Of a stretch of 64,000 nt of DNA, positions 37,880 through 49,750 are shown in pieces. The notes under the pieces are model-generated. The model did no database searches. It was not told where the DNA came from and was given only the letters and a program-made list of their open reading frames with translations. Source of the DNA: Perca fluviatilis (Eukaryota; Chordata; Actinopteri; Perciformes; Percidae). The stretch spans positions 21,926,224 through 21,990,223 of the forward strand of contig NC_053114.1 of NCBI RefSeq assembly GCF_010015445.1, in the 5' to 3' direction. The translations under genes were made by a program, and so were the position numbers. Position 1 is the first letter of the stretch; each line of letters opens with the position of its first letter.

Positions 37880-39985
37880 GGCATGTCTGGAGCAGCATTT
37901 GGGACACTGCCACCCAGCAGCGACTTCAGGCCTCTCTTGGGAAAAGCGTTGAACAGCAATATTCTGATGACATCGAAGAGCACTGGAGTCTGCTCAAATC
38001 CTCCATCCTCGATACCTGTAAAACCACACTTGGGTACAAGTCCAGAAAACATCAGGACTAATTTGATGAGAACGACACAGAGATAGAACAGCTCATCACA
38101 TAAAAAGGAAAGCTTTTCACACCTGGCAAAATGATATAACCTGCCAGTCAAAAAGATTGGCTCATTCCAAAGCCAAGGCAGACGTCCAGACCCGAGTGAG
38201 GGAGCTTAAGATTGCCTGGTGGACAGAAAAAACTCTGGAAATCCAGAAACTGGCGGACTCAGGTGATACCAGAGGCTTTTTTAGCGCTATACTAAAGCTG
38301 TCTATGGCCCAAGCTACCGCGGCCTAAACCTCCTGCGCTCAAAGAATGGACGGAAGCTGCTGAAGGACAATGATTTCATTAACGTCCGATGGAAAGAGCA
38401 TTTTTTCATGAACTCCTTAACTGCGACAGCACAGCTGAACCAGGTAGCATCAGCTACATCCCTCAGAGTCTCATCAGAGAAGACAGAGGGGAACCACCCA
38501 CCATAACCAAGATCCCAATGGGAGCCTAAAGAACAACAAGGCCACTGGTCCAGATGGGATCCCAGCTGAGATCTTGAAGAGTGGTGGACCAGAACTCCTG
38601 CACCACATCCATGCCCTACTCCTCAAGGTCTGGGAAAAAGAAGAACTCCCGTCAGAGATCAGGTATGCCCCTAAAGTGACTATATTTAAGAAGGGGGACA
38701 AGGCTGAATGTGGAAACTACAGAGGCATCTCACTCCTATCAAATCAACAACAGGCAAAGAGCTTTTGCGTGTCCTTTTCAATCGACTGTTATCAACACTG
38801 ATTGAGGAAGTACTCCCTGAATTTCAGTGTGGCTTCCGTCCATCCAGAGGTACAGCAGTCATGATATTCACGGCACACCGTCATGATATTCACGGCACAC
38901 CGACTGCAGGAAAAATTCAGTGAACAAAAGCAGCCTTTGTACATGGCTTCATAGACCTCACAAAGGCCATGACCTCACAAGGTTGCCATGATAAGTACAT
39001 CAGAATACTGGAGTTACTACATGAAGGCATGTCAGCCACAGTTCTCAGCAACAGCGTCTCTGAGTCTGGGCCTTTCACAGTAGAAACGGGTCAAACAGGG
39101 ATGTATCCCAACCTGTTTGCCATCTTTATGGCTGCCATACTCCACCTAATTGGTGAAGAGCTCCTCAACCTTAACAGGTTTAAAGCAAAGAGCAAAATCA
39201 GGAACACCACCATCATGGTGCTCCAGTATGCGGACGACAACGCCATTGTAGTACACCCAGGCATATAGGCCCCTGGCTCTATCCTTAAACATAAAGAAGA
39301 CCTGGAAAAGAGTAAAGAGAGAGACCTAAAGACCCAAAGAAAACTCCTGGTCTACAGAGCTGTGGTTCTCCCCACCCTGCTGTATGGGTGTGAGTCATGG
39401 ACCACCTACAGCAGACACCTCAGAGCCATGGAACATCATCACCAAAGACAACTAAGGAAGATTATGAAGATCATCTGGGAGGATAGATGTACAAACATCA
39501 ATGTTTTGGAGGAAGCCAACATGTTCAGTATCACCACCACAATAATGCAGTACCAACTTTGATGGACTGGTCATGTCATTCAAATGTCAAATACACGTCT
39601 ACTCAAGCAGATCTTATACTCCCAGTTGAAGGAAGGTCAGTGAGGCCACAGCGGTCCAAAAAAACACTTCAAGGACAATATTAAGCCTCAAGAAGTTTCA
39701 AATTCTAATAAGCAACTGGGAGCACATCGCTTTGGACAGGTATAGCTGGAAGATAGGTACTAACTGTGCAGGAAGGAGCTGTGCACCAGGAAATGGAACT
39801 GTAGCTTTGTCGCAGAGACAAAGCTACAGCACTGAAAGGAAGAAGCGAAAAAGGCTCCACCACCACTCACAACCTCCACTTTCCCCTGCCCACACAGACC
39901 AAATATGTGGCTCACGGATAAACCTGTACAGCCATCTGAAGACACACTAGAAGACGACCCTATGGAAAGGACAGTCATACTCATT
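37880..39985 (+). pseudogene. non-LTR retrotransposon (LINE) ORF2, decayed reverse transcriptase
   Basis: Pieces in several frames follow the order of one LINE ORF2. The pre-RT region is WSSIWDTATQQRLQASLGKS and EEHWSLLKSSILDTCKTTLG. The RT domain has NNKATGPDGIPAEIL, KKGDKAECGNYRGISLLSN, LPEFQCGFRPSRGT, FIDLTKAM and the catalytic LQYADD box (near 39220-39240). A C-terminal region follows with PTLLYGCESWTTYSRHLRAM, HQRQLRKIMKI.WEDR and WTGHVIQMS. The end resembles a worn C2H2 finger (SRINLYSHLKTH). About 200 residues usually found between YADD and LLYGCE are missing. A 22-bp tandem duplication and several frameshifts and stops disable it. Clade not assigned. Confidence 0.9.
38859..38902. repeat. 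22-bp tandem duplication inside the LINE
   Basis: TCATGATATTCACGGCACAC plus CG occurs twice in a row. As 22 is not a multiple of three, it shifts the RT frame. Confidence 0.96.
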
Positions 39986-41233
39986 TCAGAATGCCGATGA
40001 GGAGTATGTATTGAATGCAGTTTACTGTTTCACCCTGACAGTGAGTGGGCTAAACTGATGGCACTGAGTACATTAAGTAGAAATGAAAAAAAAAAAAGAA
40101 AAACTATGGAAACCACATGCAACTGATCCTAATATTTCTCACATGTCAGTAAATACTCTGTAATCTGGCAGAGCATTTATCTAAGGTAAATGTTGTGTAA
40201 AGATTAGAAACTGCCTTGGAGCTTAATGTCAAATTCTCTGACAGTTCGTGGTAGAAAATGAGTGTATAATAAGATCAACATGACAGTGTAAGCCATTAGG
40301 AAAAACAAATCCCTTACTACAAAATCCCTTACTACCTTGCTTCCTTCCATCATCACAGCTAAATATGCACCATTGACTAGGCCAGCTTCCCGTGCGTGTG
40401 CAGAGTGAGTGATAAGTGCTCTAAATGTTTGAATGCATGAACTTTAAACCCTTCAGAAGGTCCAAATCCCTGCAATCTTCTCATAATGTGGTTGGACTGT
40501 GTTTTAAGTACCCCAGGATAAAACTCTTAATGGTCATCAAAAACTGTAATCCAGAGAGATTCTGCTCTTAATCCAGGATCGGGGTCCAGGAAACTGTTCA
40601 GAGCAAGTTGAGTGCAATCCCATTTTATGAAGTGATATCTCTCCTGTTCCGATTTGACTCCATGCAGAGCTGTCTGTTAGCAGTAATTATGTGTGGCTCA
40701 TCATCATCAGTGCACCATCATGTGTTAAAGTAATGTGGAAAATTGAACAGACAGATGGTTGAAAGCAGCCATATCATATGAAAGGCACATTTTGTAATTT
40801 TAAAACCTCAGGTTTTCACGACTGATTGTTATTTGAGTTAGAGCCTTAACTATAGCTAGTGAGAGCCACCCTCCAGGGGCCATGTAAAGTATTCAACACT
40901 TAATAAATTAGACTAAAGTACTAGACTAGTACTGGACTAGTTTCTGAACATTTGTATAATGCTTCTCATAGACCAGTAGGTATTTTAATTTCCCCATCTC
41001 TTAAAATTAGGGGGAAAAGTATTATTGTAGGTCTTTATGGATTGATTGACTTTCTCCATGGTGATAAAATGGTTATGGTGAAAGAAGAACAAGAGAAACT
41101 GAGAAGCTTTTAAATCCAAAAGGTGCCTGAATGCGCTGCTATGATATGAACTACCTGAAGATCGATCCAAGATCAGCTACTAATGCATCAGGAATAAACA
41201 ATGCAATGGTATAAATCATGTAACACATTGAAC

Positions 41234-41515
41234 AAGGGCTGCAACTAACAATTATTTTAATTATTTATTCATCTGTTGATTATTTTATCATTTAACTGAT
41301 ACATACCAAACTTTATGTCTTCAGTTGCCTTATTTTGTCAGACCAACACCCACAGATATTTACTTTGAAATTATTTAAACCCGAAAAAACAGCAAATCCT
41401 CACATTTGACAAGGTGGAACCAAAGAATGATTGGACCCTTTGCTTAAAAACAATCAACAATTAATAATTTATCGGAATGCATGCAGAATAATTTTTTGTT
41501 GATCAAATTGGCTCT
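41234..41515 (+). mobile_element. hAT-type MITE, left end (AGGGCTGCAACTAAC)
   Basis: It starts AAGGGCTGCAACTAACAATT, with ATTATTTATTCATCTGTTGA following, as in a very common fish hAT MITE. It proceeds through a CCCACAGATATTTACTTTG segment. The matching right terminus is not seen, so it is truncated or diverged. Confidence 0.6.
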
Positions 41516-43649
41516 ACATTGAACACACATTCTGTATAATACTTTTAGTTTTGACACATAGGTATAGGCATTTTGGTGTCTTTACTTTTTCTAAATTGTA
41601 TTGGCTGGACTAGGGAGTATTTTTACATTGTCGTATTAGCACTTTTACTTAAGTATCTAAATAGGTCTCCACCACTGCTAATTATAGATAATAATACGTA
41701 GTACACATTATTCCACCTTCATGACAGATTGATTATGAAAGGACACTTTAAAGCAGTTTGTCCAGTGGTGGTGAGGTGTGTTTGACCACCATTTGCTCCT
41801 GCTAAAAAAAAACAACTGCTGAATGACCAAGCAAAACCATTGATTTCTGAAGCTAGAGTAATTGCAGCTATAACAACACACAAATAAAGTGTTCGACCAT
41901 AAAGTATTATTATGGATAATAATGGATTGGAAATTGAAGACAGAATGCCTTATAAACTGTATATAGTGTTGTGCTAACACCTAAGAAGTGAGAAATTGGT
42001 ATGTACTCTAAAACTGTGTTGTAAGAAGATTCAGGTGGCTTTCTGATGCTGAAAACAGCAAGAACGCAGGGTGATTTTTAGGTCAAGGTGATTTGTCATG
42101 TCAAGCAACTCTTCACCAGCAGTTCTATGGTTGTTCACCAGCCTGACAGCCTTCAGCAATGCCACACTGTTTCCTGGCTCCACTTCATAATTGATGAGGA
42201 AGCGAGGAATATGGGATTTGATCCAGAGTGAGGGTGCCTTTTAGGCCTAGGATAGATGTATAGAGGTGCTCGTTTTAATTCTCCATCTGAAATGGCTAAA
42301 ATACCTCTGAGGAATGGTGGAAGCCTCGCTCAGTGGCAAGCCAAAGGACAATAAAAAAAAAACTATTTAATATGACTGACTCTTCAGAGATGATATACAG
42401 CAGCAGGGATATGGCACTTTAATATGTATGTACTATCATGATGTAAATTTCCACAAGCTCCCATAACTATGTAAGGACAGTGGGTACAAGAGGAGGGTGA
42501 TAATATATCAAGCGGATGGTTATGTTTCAGTAAAATAGTAATAAAAGTTGACAATAGTTTAGTGTTCTAATGAAGAGGAAAAAGTAGATTAGAAATTTGA
42601 ATGTAGCCGTTTCTTGTGTGTATAGATAATGTGTTTTTTTAAGGACTCCATTCCAAGTCTTGATTGGTTTCTACAGCTTTCTAATAAACTGACCATATTA
42701 CATCAAACGTTACTAGTTCTAGTTACTTAAAAAGGAGAGATTGGGTTGTCTCCAGGAAGTAAACTGGTTTAGAGTGGCAAGGTGTGGGGTTGGTGTTCCT
42801 ATTAAAGAACACGGATACAGATGTCCTGTTTTGGTGGGTTTATTTGGCTGTGGTCTTATGTCATTTACACACAGCAATAAACCAGGGAGGTAGATGAACG
42901 TTAAGAAGGCAAAGGAGATTACAATATATCCACCGGAGAACTAGCATAACAACACGGCGTTTTTCACATGTGGTGCATTCAATAGTATCGGAACGGCTAT
43001 GGTACGTTCAAGAGCGTGGGACATATAGAAACTTACAGAGAACTGGCTATTACTGAATAGAACTTATCTCAATAAACAATGTAACAATACATTAACAGTG
43101 TGGGCTTTCTAACATACTAGAATGGTTTACATGATTTGTTTTTCTATTTTTCTTGTTGAAAATCAACAATGATTTAACACTAACCCTCAATAGAACTTAA
43201 TACATTTACAGCTGAATTTTAACTCATACTGTATAGTGTTTTTACACGGTGAACAAAAAATATGTGACTCAATTTAGACTATTATTTGCACATGTTAAAG
43301 AAATTATGATAATACACTAGAATATATAATGTATACAAAAGTCGGTATAAAAACTATATATTTTTGTTCTCGCTTTTTTAAATTGGAGACAGGCTACTTA
43401 GTAGGCCAAACCTCCAGGAACTCTTAACCTGTGGCCCTTGCTGTCATCAGGTCAGCTGTTAGCTGCTAACGTCCTCATCTTTCTTGCCACCACGGCATCA
43501 CTATTTTATGAATAGTGATGTAATAATAATGTTTTTCTTAGACATAAGTAGGGGGGGCGCCAAGGAAAAAAGGTTGGGAACCACTGCCTTAGAGTCTGAG
43601 AAAATGGCTTAGGTGTTTTTGTTACTACGTTTTCACATTTTACAAAGTA

Positions 43650-44004
43650 TTAATTGAGAAAATAATTAGCTTAATGATCTGATTAATGAATACCAATTTG
43701 ACAATTTGGTAAATGGGGAATAGAATGCATTTATATAGCGCTTTTCTATCTTACCAGACAAAGCGTTTTACAATTTGCCTTTCATTTGACCAGTCACACA
43801 CACACATTCATACACAGATAGGGGTTGAGCTGCAAGATGCTGGCCTGCTCATCGAGAGCAACTTAGGGTTCAGTGTCTTGCTCAAGGACACTTCAACATG
43901 CAGACAGGAGGAGTTGGTGATTGAAGCGCCAACTTTGTGATTAAAGGCCAAAAGCTCTACCTCCTGAGCCACAGCCACCCTAATAATCATTAGTTGTAGC
44001 CCTA
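43650..44004. mobile_element. hAT-type MITE split by a SINE
   Basis: The interior-type sequence TTGAGAAAATAATTAGC lies left of the SINE. The terminal TAATCATTAGTTGTAGCCCT lies directly right of it (43982-44004). Together they look like one MITE of the AGGGCTGCAACTAA family, oriented opposite to the copy at 41234. Confidence 0.55.
43712..43980 (-). mobile_element. tRNA-derived SINE
   Basis: On the minus strand it starts GGGTGGCTGTGGCTCAGGAG, an A-box-like tRNA head, and carries a degenerate B box around GGCGCTTCAATCACC. The body contains CTTGAGCAAGACACTGAACC. It ends with a GAAAAGCGCTATATAAATGC tail of the L2-mobilised type. Only the head is tRNA-like; there is no functional tRNA gene here. 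Confidence 0.75.
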
Positions 44005-45843
44005 GATGATTGCTGTTGACTGCATAGTTTTTGTTGACAGCATTTTCTGTAATATAACAAAGATTTACATGTGGTCATATACCTAAATTGTGATATTATA
44101 TAATGCACATGCTCGCAATCCCTGGTCTATGATCTGTCTCTGTCTGTGTACAGCCAGAGCTTAACACAGGGAGTTGGTTAAGCCTCCAACATGAGAATGA
44201 TTAAAGTTTTTTTTCACAAACTCAGCACATCTCATTAATTTTTGCACTCTCAGTTTCTTTCCTCTTCCGACAATATGTCTCCCCTGTTCGACTGAAAGGC
44301 ACAGCAAGCTTCAAGCTAAAAGCAGATTAAAAAGAATCACATCCCTGCTGAGCTCTGAAGACATTTTTAAAACTGATGTTTGAATAAAACTGTGTGTGAA
44401 AAAACTACAGTTTTATATAATTTGTGTCTAATTGCAGGTGACAAATATTGATTTTGGGGTCAACAACTTTGTAGACGGTCATTAAAATGTATCAGCAATT
44501 GAATAAAATTAGTAGATGAATAAGTGTTGAAAAATAGTTTTAGATTATAGATTATAGATTATATTTCTTAAGACAAATCAGTGACTATAGACATTTACTG
44601 GGTCTATATTATATGTTTCTGTTTTTAAAAGTGTTTTAAGAAGGAATGTACTGTAATAAGTATTTTCTTCTTTGATTGCTTATCATATATTTATTCCCTA
44701 GTTTCCTAGTAGGCTTTAAATTGTGTTTCATAAAATCTAAACTGTAAACCAACAGAACCAAATGTAATATATGTTGATGATGGATATGAGTGAGGGACGA
44801 AAACCTAAACTAACTTAATTCATGAATTAAAATTTGGTAAACAAATATTTCTAAGCCCTTATGTTACACCTTTATGGCTACTGTTTGGGTTTTCCAGGAA
44901 ACCCACTCTGTATTAAACTTAATGTTATATATGTTGATGATGACTTTATTAGTCCTGCCAGTTTTTGCATTTATGTCATAAAGTGAAGCAATGCACTGTA
45001 CCACCAAAAGCAGCCAGATTTGGTTATATAATATATTTACAGTTTAGACGTCAATGAAAAACTGTTGCGTAACTTTCTGTGTTTAACATGGAATTAGAAA
45101 ACATATCCGCTAAGCCTTGAAAAACACATTTCTCATCTCCAGTGTTTGATAATGCTCTAAAAACATTTTTATTTTTCTGATTTAAATGAACCATTTTCTC
45201 AAACCAAACCACAAACATCAGCAAAAATTTACTGTCAGCATGAAAAATGTCACTCTGATACACAATGTCCAAAAAGAAAAAAAAATGTGAATAGCACTCA
45301 AGAGAAATACTGCAAACAAAACCAAAGCGTTGCTCTCTGTGTGGGGTTCTCCTCAAATGTGGAGCATACAATGTACTGTGTACTCTACCAGTCACATACA
45401 AAATGTCCCGTACTGGCCCTCACACCCGGGGATCAAGTGCATCCAAAAAAGATCTTCATATGGAATCAAAATGTATGCTCTTTATTTCTGAGCTTCTAAT
45501 AAATAATTCAGGTGCAATCTAAAGGAGTATGATGTGAAGTCCAGTGAAGAGGTTTCAAAGACTTAAAAAACGTATGAAAGTATGAACAGTGCAGATAAAT
45601 CAAAAAACGGTATAGGTGGATAGACCATCGACAGTGTGCGTATTCTTTGGGTACAGTATATATAGCAGAAAATAGCATCACATGAATGATTAAATGTTTC
45701 AATATTTCATTACAGGAATTAAATACAATGCTTAATACTGTATCTTTAAGCAAAATAAAACACCGCTCAACAGCACAGGATCACCTAACAGCCGTGCAAC
45801 ACGACAACAATCAAAACAGCTATGAGAAGAAAATTAAACTCAC

Positions 45844-46235
45844 CTTGGCAACCCTGTTGGCGACCTCCCGACCCACCATTAGCCCCTGAACAAATGTCCG
45901 GGCAGCGATGAAGGCCCTGGTGACCTGGGCCTTCAGTTTCCTGGGCACATCTCCAAAGGGTTTTAGCTGATCTGTGTATTTACTGACACACTCTAGGTAG
46001 TCGTCTGTGAAGTGGTACTGGGAGTTGAGTAACTGGAACATGCGTTCCAGCAGCCTGGACCAGAAGTCATTAAGCATCTCCTCCAAGTTGACGTTGCCCC
46101 CTGTGTAGTAGCGCTTCAGCTCAGTGAACAGGTCCTGGAACACCTCAGAGTTCTGCATATACAGCTTCCCGTACGTCCGTGTGAACATACTGTTAAGAGA
46201 CTTCTCAGAATTGTCCAGCAGCTCCAAGAAAAACT
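45844..46235 (-). CDS. gpc6: glypican-6 exon (tentative exon 3), internal coding exon
   Basis: Minus-strand internal exon encoding 130 complete codons of a glypican, a GPI-anchored cell-surface heparan-sulfate proteoglycan core protein that modulates Wnt, Hedgehog and growth-factor signalling. The translation starts [17 protein letters not shown] and contains [52 protein letters not shown] and [10 protein letters not shown]. These are hallmark segments of the helical N-terminal glypican domain, and [15 protein letters not shown] is closer to GPC6 than to GPC4. The acceptor reads CATCTAG before AGTTTTTC, leaving two bases that complete a Glu codon with the previous exon. The donor is AAG/GTGAGT, giving phase 0. 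Of the conserved glypican cysteines, ECVSK is visible here. An acceptor two bases further in would also fit. The paralogue (gpc6a or gpc6b) cannot be decided from this window. Confidence 0.95.
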
Positions 46236-47049
46236 CTAGATGGATGGATGGTTTGGGGAGAGAAGGGGGAGGTGGAAAAGACAAACAGCTGGGTTATTGT
46301 GCTGATATTTACAGCATTGGATGTCTTTTCCTACAATAACCAGACAAACGGCTTTGAAACCATATGAGCCCGGATTAATCGAGTACTGTTGTTGTACTTT
46401 AATGTCTTATTGTATGGCTCTGTCTGCGTATACAGGAGCAATGTATAGCAGCCTACAATAAGTACTTGATTATGTGAAGAAAGTCAGTCCAAAGCATTAA
46501 TAATTTAATAGCAGAAATAATGGGCCACAAGGACTATGAATCATTAATGTTAAGGTTCTGATTGCACACTGTAACAAAATATTCATAAGTTTTAGAAACA
46601 GAGACTACTATACATTATCATCCTGCGCACACACCATTATTCCCAGACGCATTAGTTCCTCATTGAAAGAATTTATTTGTACACTGAGGCAGCTGGCCTA
46701 TGAGCCCATATATTGAATATTATGTTACAGTGTATTGAAAGAGGCTTAATTCGCTTCGAATTTTGTGAAGAGTATGTTAAACAAAAGATACATTACACAT
46801 TTCACCGTAAGATAAGCAGATCTTTTTTATTTCTATTATGAATTTTGCCATTGATTCAGTACACACACCTTACACTGTATAACATTGTCATTCTAAAATA
46901 AAAATGTATATCAATTGTCTTAACATTCCTGAATGCTGAACTGAAATTTGAGAAAACTCTCTTTAGACATCTGTTGAAACAGTGTCCGGGTGGGCTTTTT
47001 CCCACGGCAACGGTTGACTGACATTTGAGAGCCAGCGTTGCTATGAGAC

Positions 47050-47083
47050 GCACGTTGTTACAAGATGCACGTTGTTACAAGAC
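47050..47083. repeat. 17-bp tandem duplication
   Basis: GCACGTTGTTACAAGA followed by T, then the same 16 bases followed by C. Confidence 0.93.
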
Positions 47084-47180
47084 ATTACTTCCCCTTAGTG
47101 TTGGTTATGTATCATTAGCATTTTAAGATGTCTGCCCATTAACAAAGTTCAGCATTTGTGCTGTCAAGTTTGCATTCCAT

Positions 47181-47390
47181 GGGTGGTTATAGTGCAGTGG
47201 ATATGACACATGCCTTTGGTGTGGGAGTTCTGGGTTAAATTCCCACTGCGATACATCAACCAATGTGTCTCTGAGCAAGACACTTCACCCATAGTTGCTC
47301 CAGAGGCGTGCGACCTCTGACATATGTAGCAACCGTAAGTCACTTTGGATAAAAGCGTCAGCTAAATGACATGTAATGTAATGTAATGTA
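47181..47390 (+). mobile_element. tRNA-derived SINE
   Basis: The head GGGTGGTTATAGTGCAGTGG holds the A box. GGGTTAAATTCCCACTG holds a B box with one or two changes from GGTTCGAATCC. The body has GAGCAAGACACTTCACCC. The tail CTTTGGATAAAAGCGTCAGC then ATGTAATGTAATGTA is the usual terminus of fish SINEs moved by L2-like LINEs. Confidence 0.85.
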
Positions 47391-47716
47391 AAAGTGGAAG
47401 CTAGTTAGCCTAGCCTGCTAACATTCGCACTGGTAGGGGGTTTCACAGAATAGTCGACTATTCAAATATTCGACCATCAAAACTACTAATTGACATAGCG
47501 CATTATTGTTGAATATTCATTTATCTGTGGTTTTAACATGGTGCAGTAATTAAGTAGTGGCAATGTATTAGATATTCACGTAATTATATCAGATATGCAG
47601 CAGGGGCAGTGTGGCTAGAAAAGTCATAGTTATATGTGACTAAAGACACTGCAAGGCGGTAAAGCAGTGGAAATGACAGGGCACGATGGAGCAGGATGGA
47701 GCGAAAGACTGCGCTA

Positions 47717-47718
<2 letters not shown>

Positions 47719-47754
<36 letters not shown>

Positions 47755-47762
47755 CACACACA
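47719..47762. repeat. (TA)n/(CA)n microsatellite
   Basis: A TA run followed by CATACACACACA. Confidence 0.95.
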
Positions 47763-48047
47763 GTATATTTGCAATATCACCAATAAACATGAACGTCCCC
47801 AGACTTCATAAAGTTGATGAATGTTTTTTGTTTATTGAAAAACATCAAAAGAATCCTCAGATAGCAAGTATAAACAGAAAATAGGCTATTTAGTGCAAAC
47901 AGAAATTCAAAACTTAGCCTACTTACCAAAATGAAACATCATAATGTAATAGATAAGTAATACAATATATAAAATATAATATCCAACATCTGTGTATCCC
48001 TGATAAACAGATAGACAGTTACTCACAGTTACTGTCCGGTATATATA

Positions 48048-48579
48048 CAGTACGGGCCAAAAGTTTGGACACACCTTCTCATTCAATGCGTTTCCTTTAT
48101 TTTCATGACTATTTACATTGTAGATTCTCACTGAAGGCATCAAAACTATGAATGAACACATATGAAATTATGTACTTAACAAAAAAGTGTGAAATAACTG
48201 AAAACGTCTTATATTTTAGATTCCTCAAAGTAGCCACCCTTTGCTTTTTTGATAGCGCTGCAAACCCTTGGTGTTCTCTCAATGAGCTTCATGAGGTAGT
48301 CACCTGAAATGGTTTTCACTTCACAGGTGTGCTTTGTCAGGGTTAATTAGTGGAAATTTCCACTAATTAGCGCTATCAAAAAAGCAAAGGGTGGCTACTT
48401 TGAGGAATCTAAAATATAAGACATGTTTTCAGTTATTTCACACTTTTTTGTTAAGTACATAATTCCATATAAGTTCATTCATAGTTTTGATGCCTTCAGT
48501 GAGAATCTACAATGTAAATAGTCATGAAAATAAAGAAAACGCATTGAATGAGAAGGTGTGTCCAAACTTTTGGCCTGTA

Positions 48580-48582
<3 letters not shown>
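48048..48582. mobile_element. palindromic MITE of the second Tc1-like family
   Basis: A 535-bp element bounded by TA at 48046-47 and 48583-84, with CAGTACGGGCCAAAAGTTTG on the left and its complement on the right. The arms match the ends of the transposon at 9474-11101. The left arm extends inward through sequence homologous to 10793-10905 of that transposon. At its centre lies a perfect 26-bp palindrome (48344-48369). The whole transposase is gone, so it could only move with help from an intact relative. Confidence 0.92.

Positions 48583-48627
<45 letters not shown>
48583..48627. repeat. (TA)n microsatellite
   Basis: A TA run starting at the target duplication of the MITE. Confidence 0.97.
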
Positions 48628-48629
<2 letters not shown>

Positions 48630-49019
48630 ATGCGACAGTGCTAATGACTGCACCGCCGTGGTGCTTCTAAGAGCTTTAGTGCCTACTTGTGTGATGTATT
48701 TGCGGTAATGCCACAGTGCCTAAGTGTCCGTTAAGACAGCAAGCATGTGATAGTTTATCAGTGCTCCCTGGGACACACTTACAAAACAAATACTGTATGT
48801 GGCTCAATCGAGCTCAGATGATTTGTTGGAACAAGTAAGTAGGATCAACCATACAGTGTTAAATGTATATTCAGATGACATTCAAGAGCTAGAAGCATGT
48901 ATGTCTACTGTACATAAAATAGACATAACATATTTTGATTTGTTCCTGTCATATTTAACTTTTAAGGATGGAACATATTTCTCAAAATCTTTAAAAAAAG
49001 GATACGATATTCAATATCA
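48628..49019. other. unassigned spacer between two Tc1-family ends
   Basis: A 97-codon open frame begins at 48799, but its last part reads through the Tc1 inverted repeat, so it is not a gene. I recognise nothing else here. Confidence 0.5.
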
Positions 49020-49214
49020 AGTGGCTACTTTGAGGAATCTAAAATATAAGACATGTTTTCAGTTATTTCACACTTTTTTGTTAAGTACATAATTCCATAT
49101 GTGTTCATTCATAGTTTCGATGCCTTCAGTGAGAATCTACAATGTAAATAGTCATGAAAATAAAGGAAATGCATTGAATGAGAAGGTGTGTCCAAACTTT
49201 TGGCCTGTACTGTA
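49020..49214. mobile_element. single inverted-repeat end of the second Tc1-like family
   Basis: It matches the right end of 9474-11101 from GTGGCTACTTTGAGGAATCT to TTGGCCTGTACTG. No left end precedes it. It is followed by CTGTA units and a TA tract. A solo end left by deletion, or a truncated copy. Confidence 0.9.
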
Positions 49215-49227
49215 CTGTACTGTACTG

Positions 49228-49228
<1 letters not shown>

Positions 49229-49269
<41 letters not shown>
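49229..49269. repeat. (TA)n microsatellite
   Basis: A TA run directly downstream of the solo Tc1 end. Confidence 0.97.
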
Positions 49270-49272
<3 letters not shown>

Positions 49273-49279
49273 TTTATTA

Positions 49280-49750
49280 AATAGTGAACTTTATAGGGAA
49301 CGACCAAACGAGATTTCGGACACTCACTGAAAACACATTGTTGCGTGACTTGCGTCAGGAGATGAGCCCGTTGTTTGTGTGACGGAGGCTGGCGCGCCCA
49401 GCATCATGTAAACAAACCGAAACTAAAATACTTCTAATACGTCCCTGAAACAAAGCGAGCACCCAGGAGGATAGTGAAAGGTTGTATATATGTTGCATGT
49501 TACATTTCCACTGTTTTAGACACAAAAGCCCGCTCCATTTTTCCTTTTCAGTTTTCGCTGTAATTTCTGCTTCTTCTTCTTGTCCTCCAAAAAAACATAG
49601 CCGCTTTGCATTGTGGTATATGGGAGTAATTGTAGGGTACATTGTATGTACACTCAAATTAGCTATGCATTGTGGGTATTATATAGTGAATAAAATTTAC
49701 CACGGAGAATTCGAACACCACTACAAAATATATAGTGCACTATTTCCGTG
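49280..49750. repeat. possible DNA-transposon remnant with direct-repeat ends
   Basis: TATAGGGAACGACCAAACGA with TTTCGGACAC at the left resembles GATAGGGAACGGTTTCGAAC at the right, in the same orientation. ATAGTGCACTATTT-type sequence accompanies the right one. Low-confidence element with no coding capacity. Confidence 0.35.

Larger units (their letters stand above)
28985..45843 (-). other. gpc6 intron, 16.9 kb
   Basis: Bounded by GTGAGT at 45843-45838 and a TTCATAG acceptor next to 28984, phase 0. Elements inside it are listed separately. In 28985-31190, 32086-32470, 32525-33670, 33835-37470, 39986-41230, 41520-43640 and 44005-45843 I see nothing supportable as a gene. A short AG-rich run lies at 37470-37508. 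Confidence 0.85.

Noticed and set aside
43968..43980. Possible tRNA gene (tRNA-like head)
   Set aside because: The A and B boxes are degenerate, no cloverleaf is supported, and the sequence continues into a SINE body and tail.
45287..45499. Possible additional glypican exon near the 45844 exon
   Set aside because: The translation has no glypican similarity and the phases do not fit; exon 45844-46235 joins directly to 28819-28984.
48799..49092. 97-codon frame beginning MAQSSSDDLLEQ
   Set aside because: It runs into a Tc1-family inverted repeat and has no recognisable similarity; likely chance.
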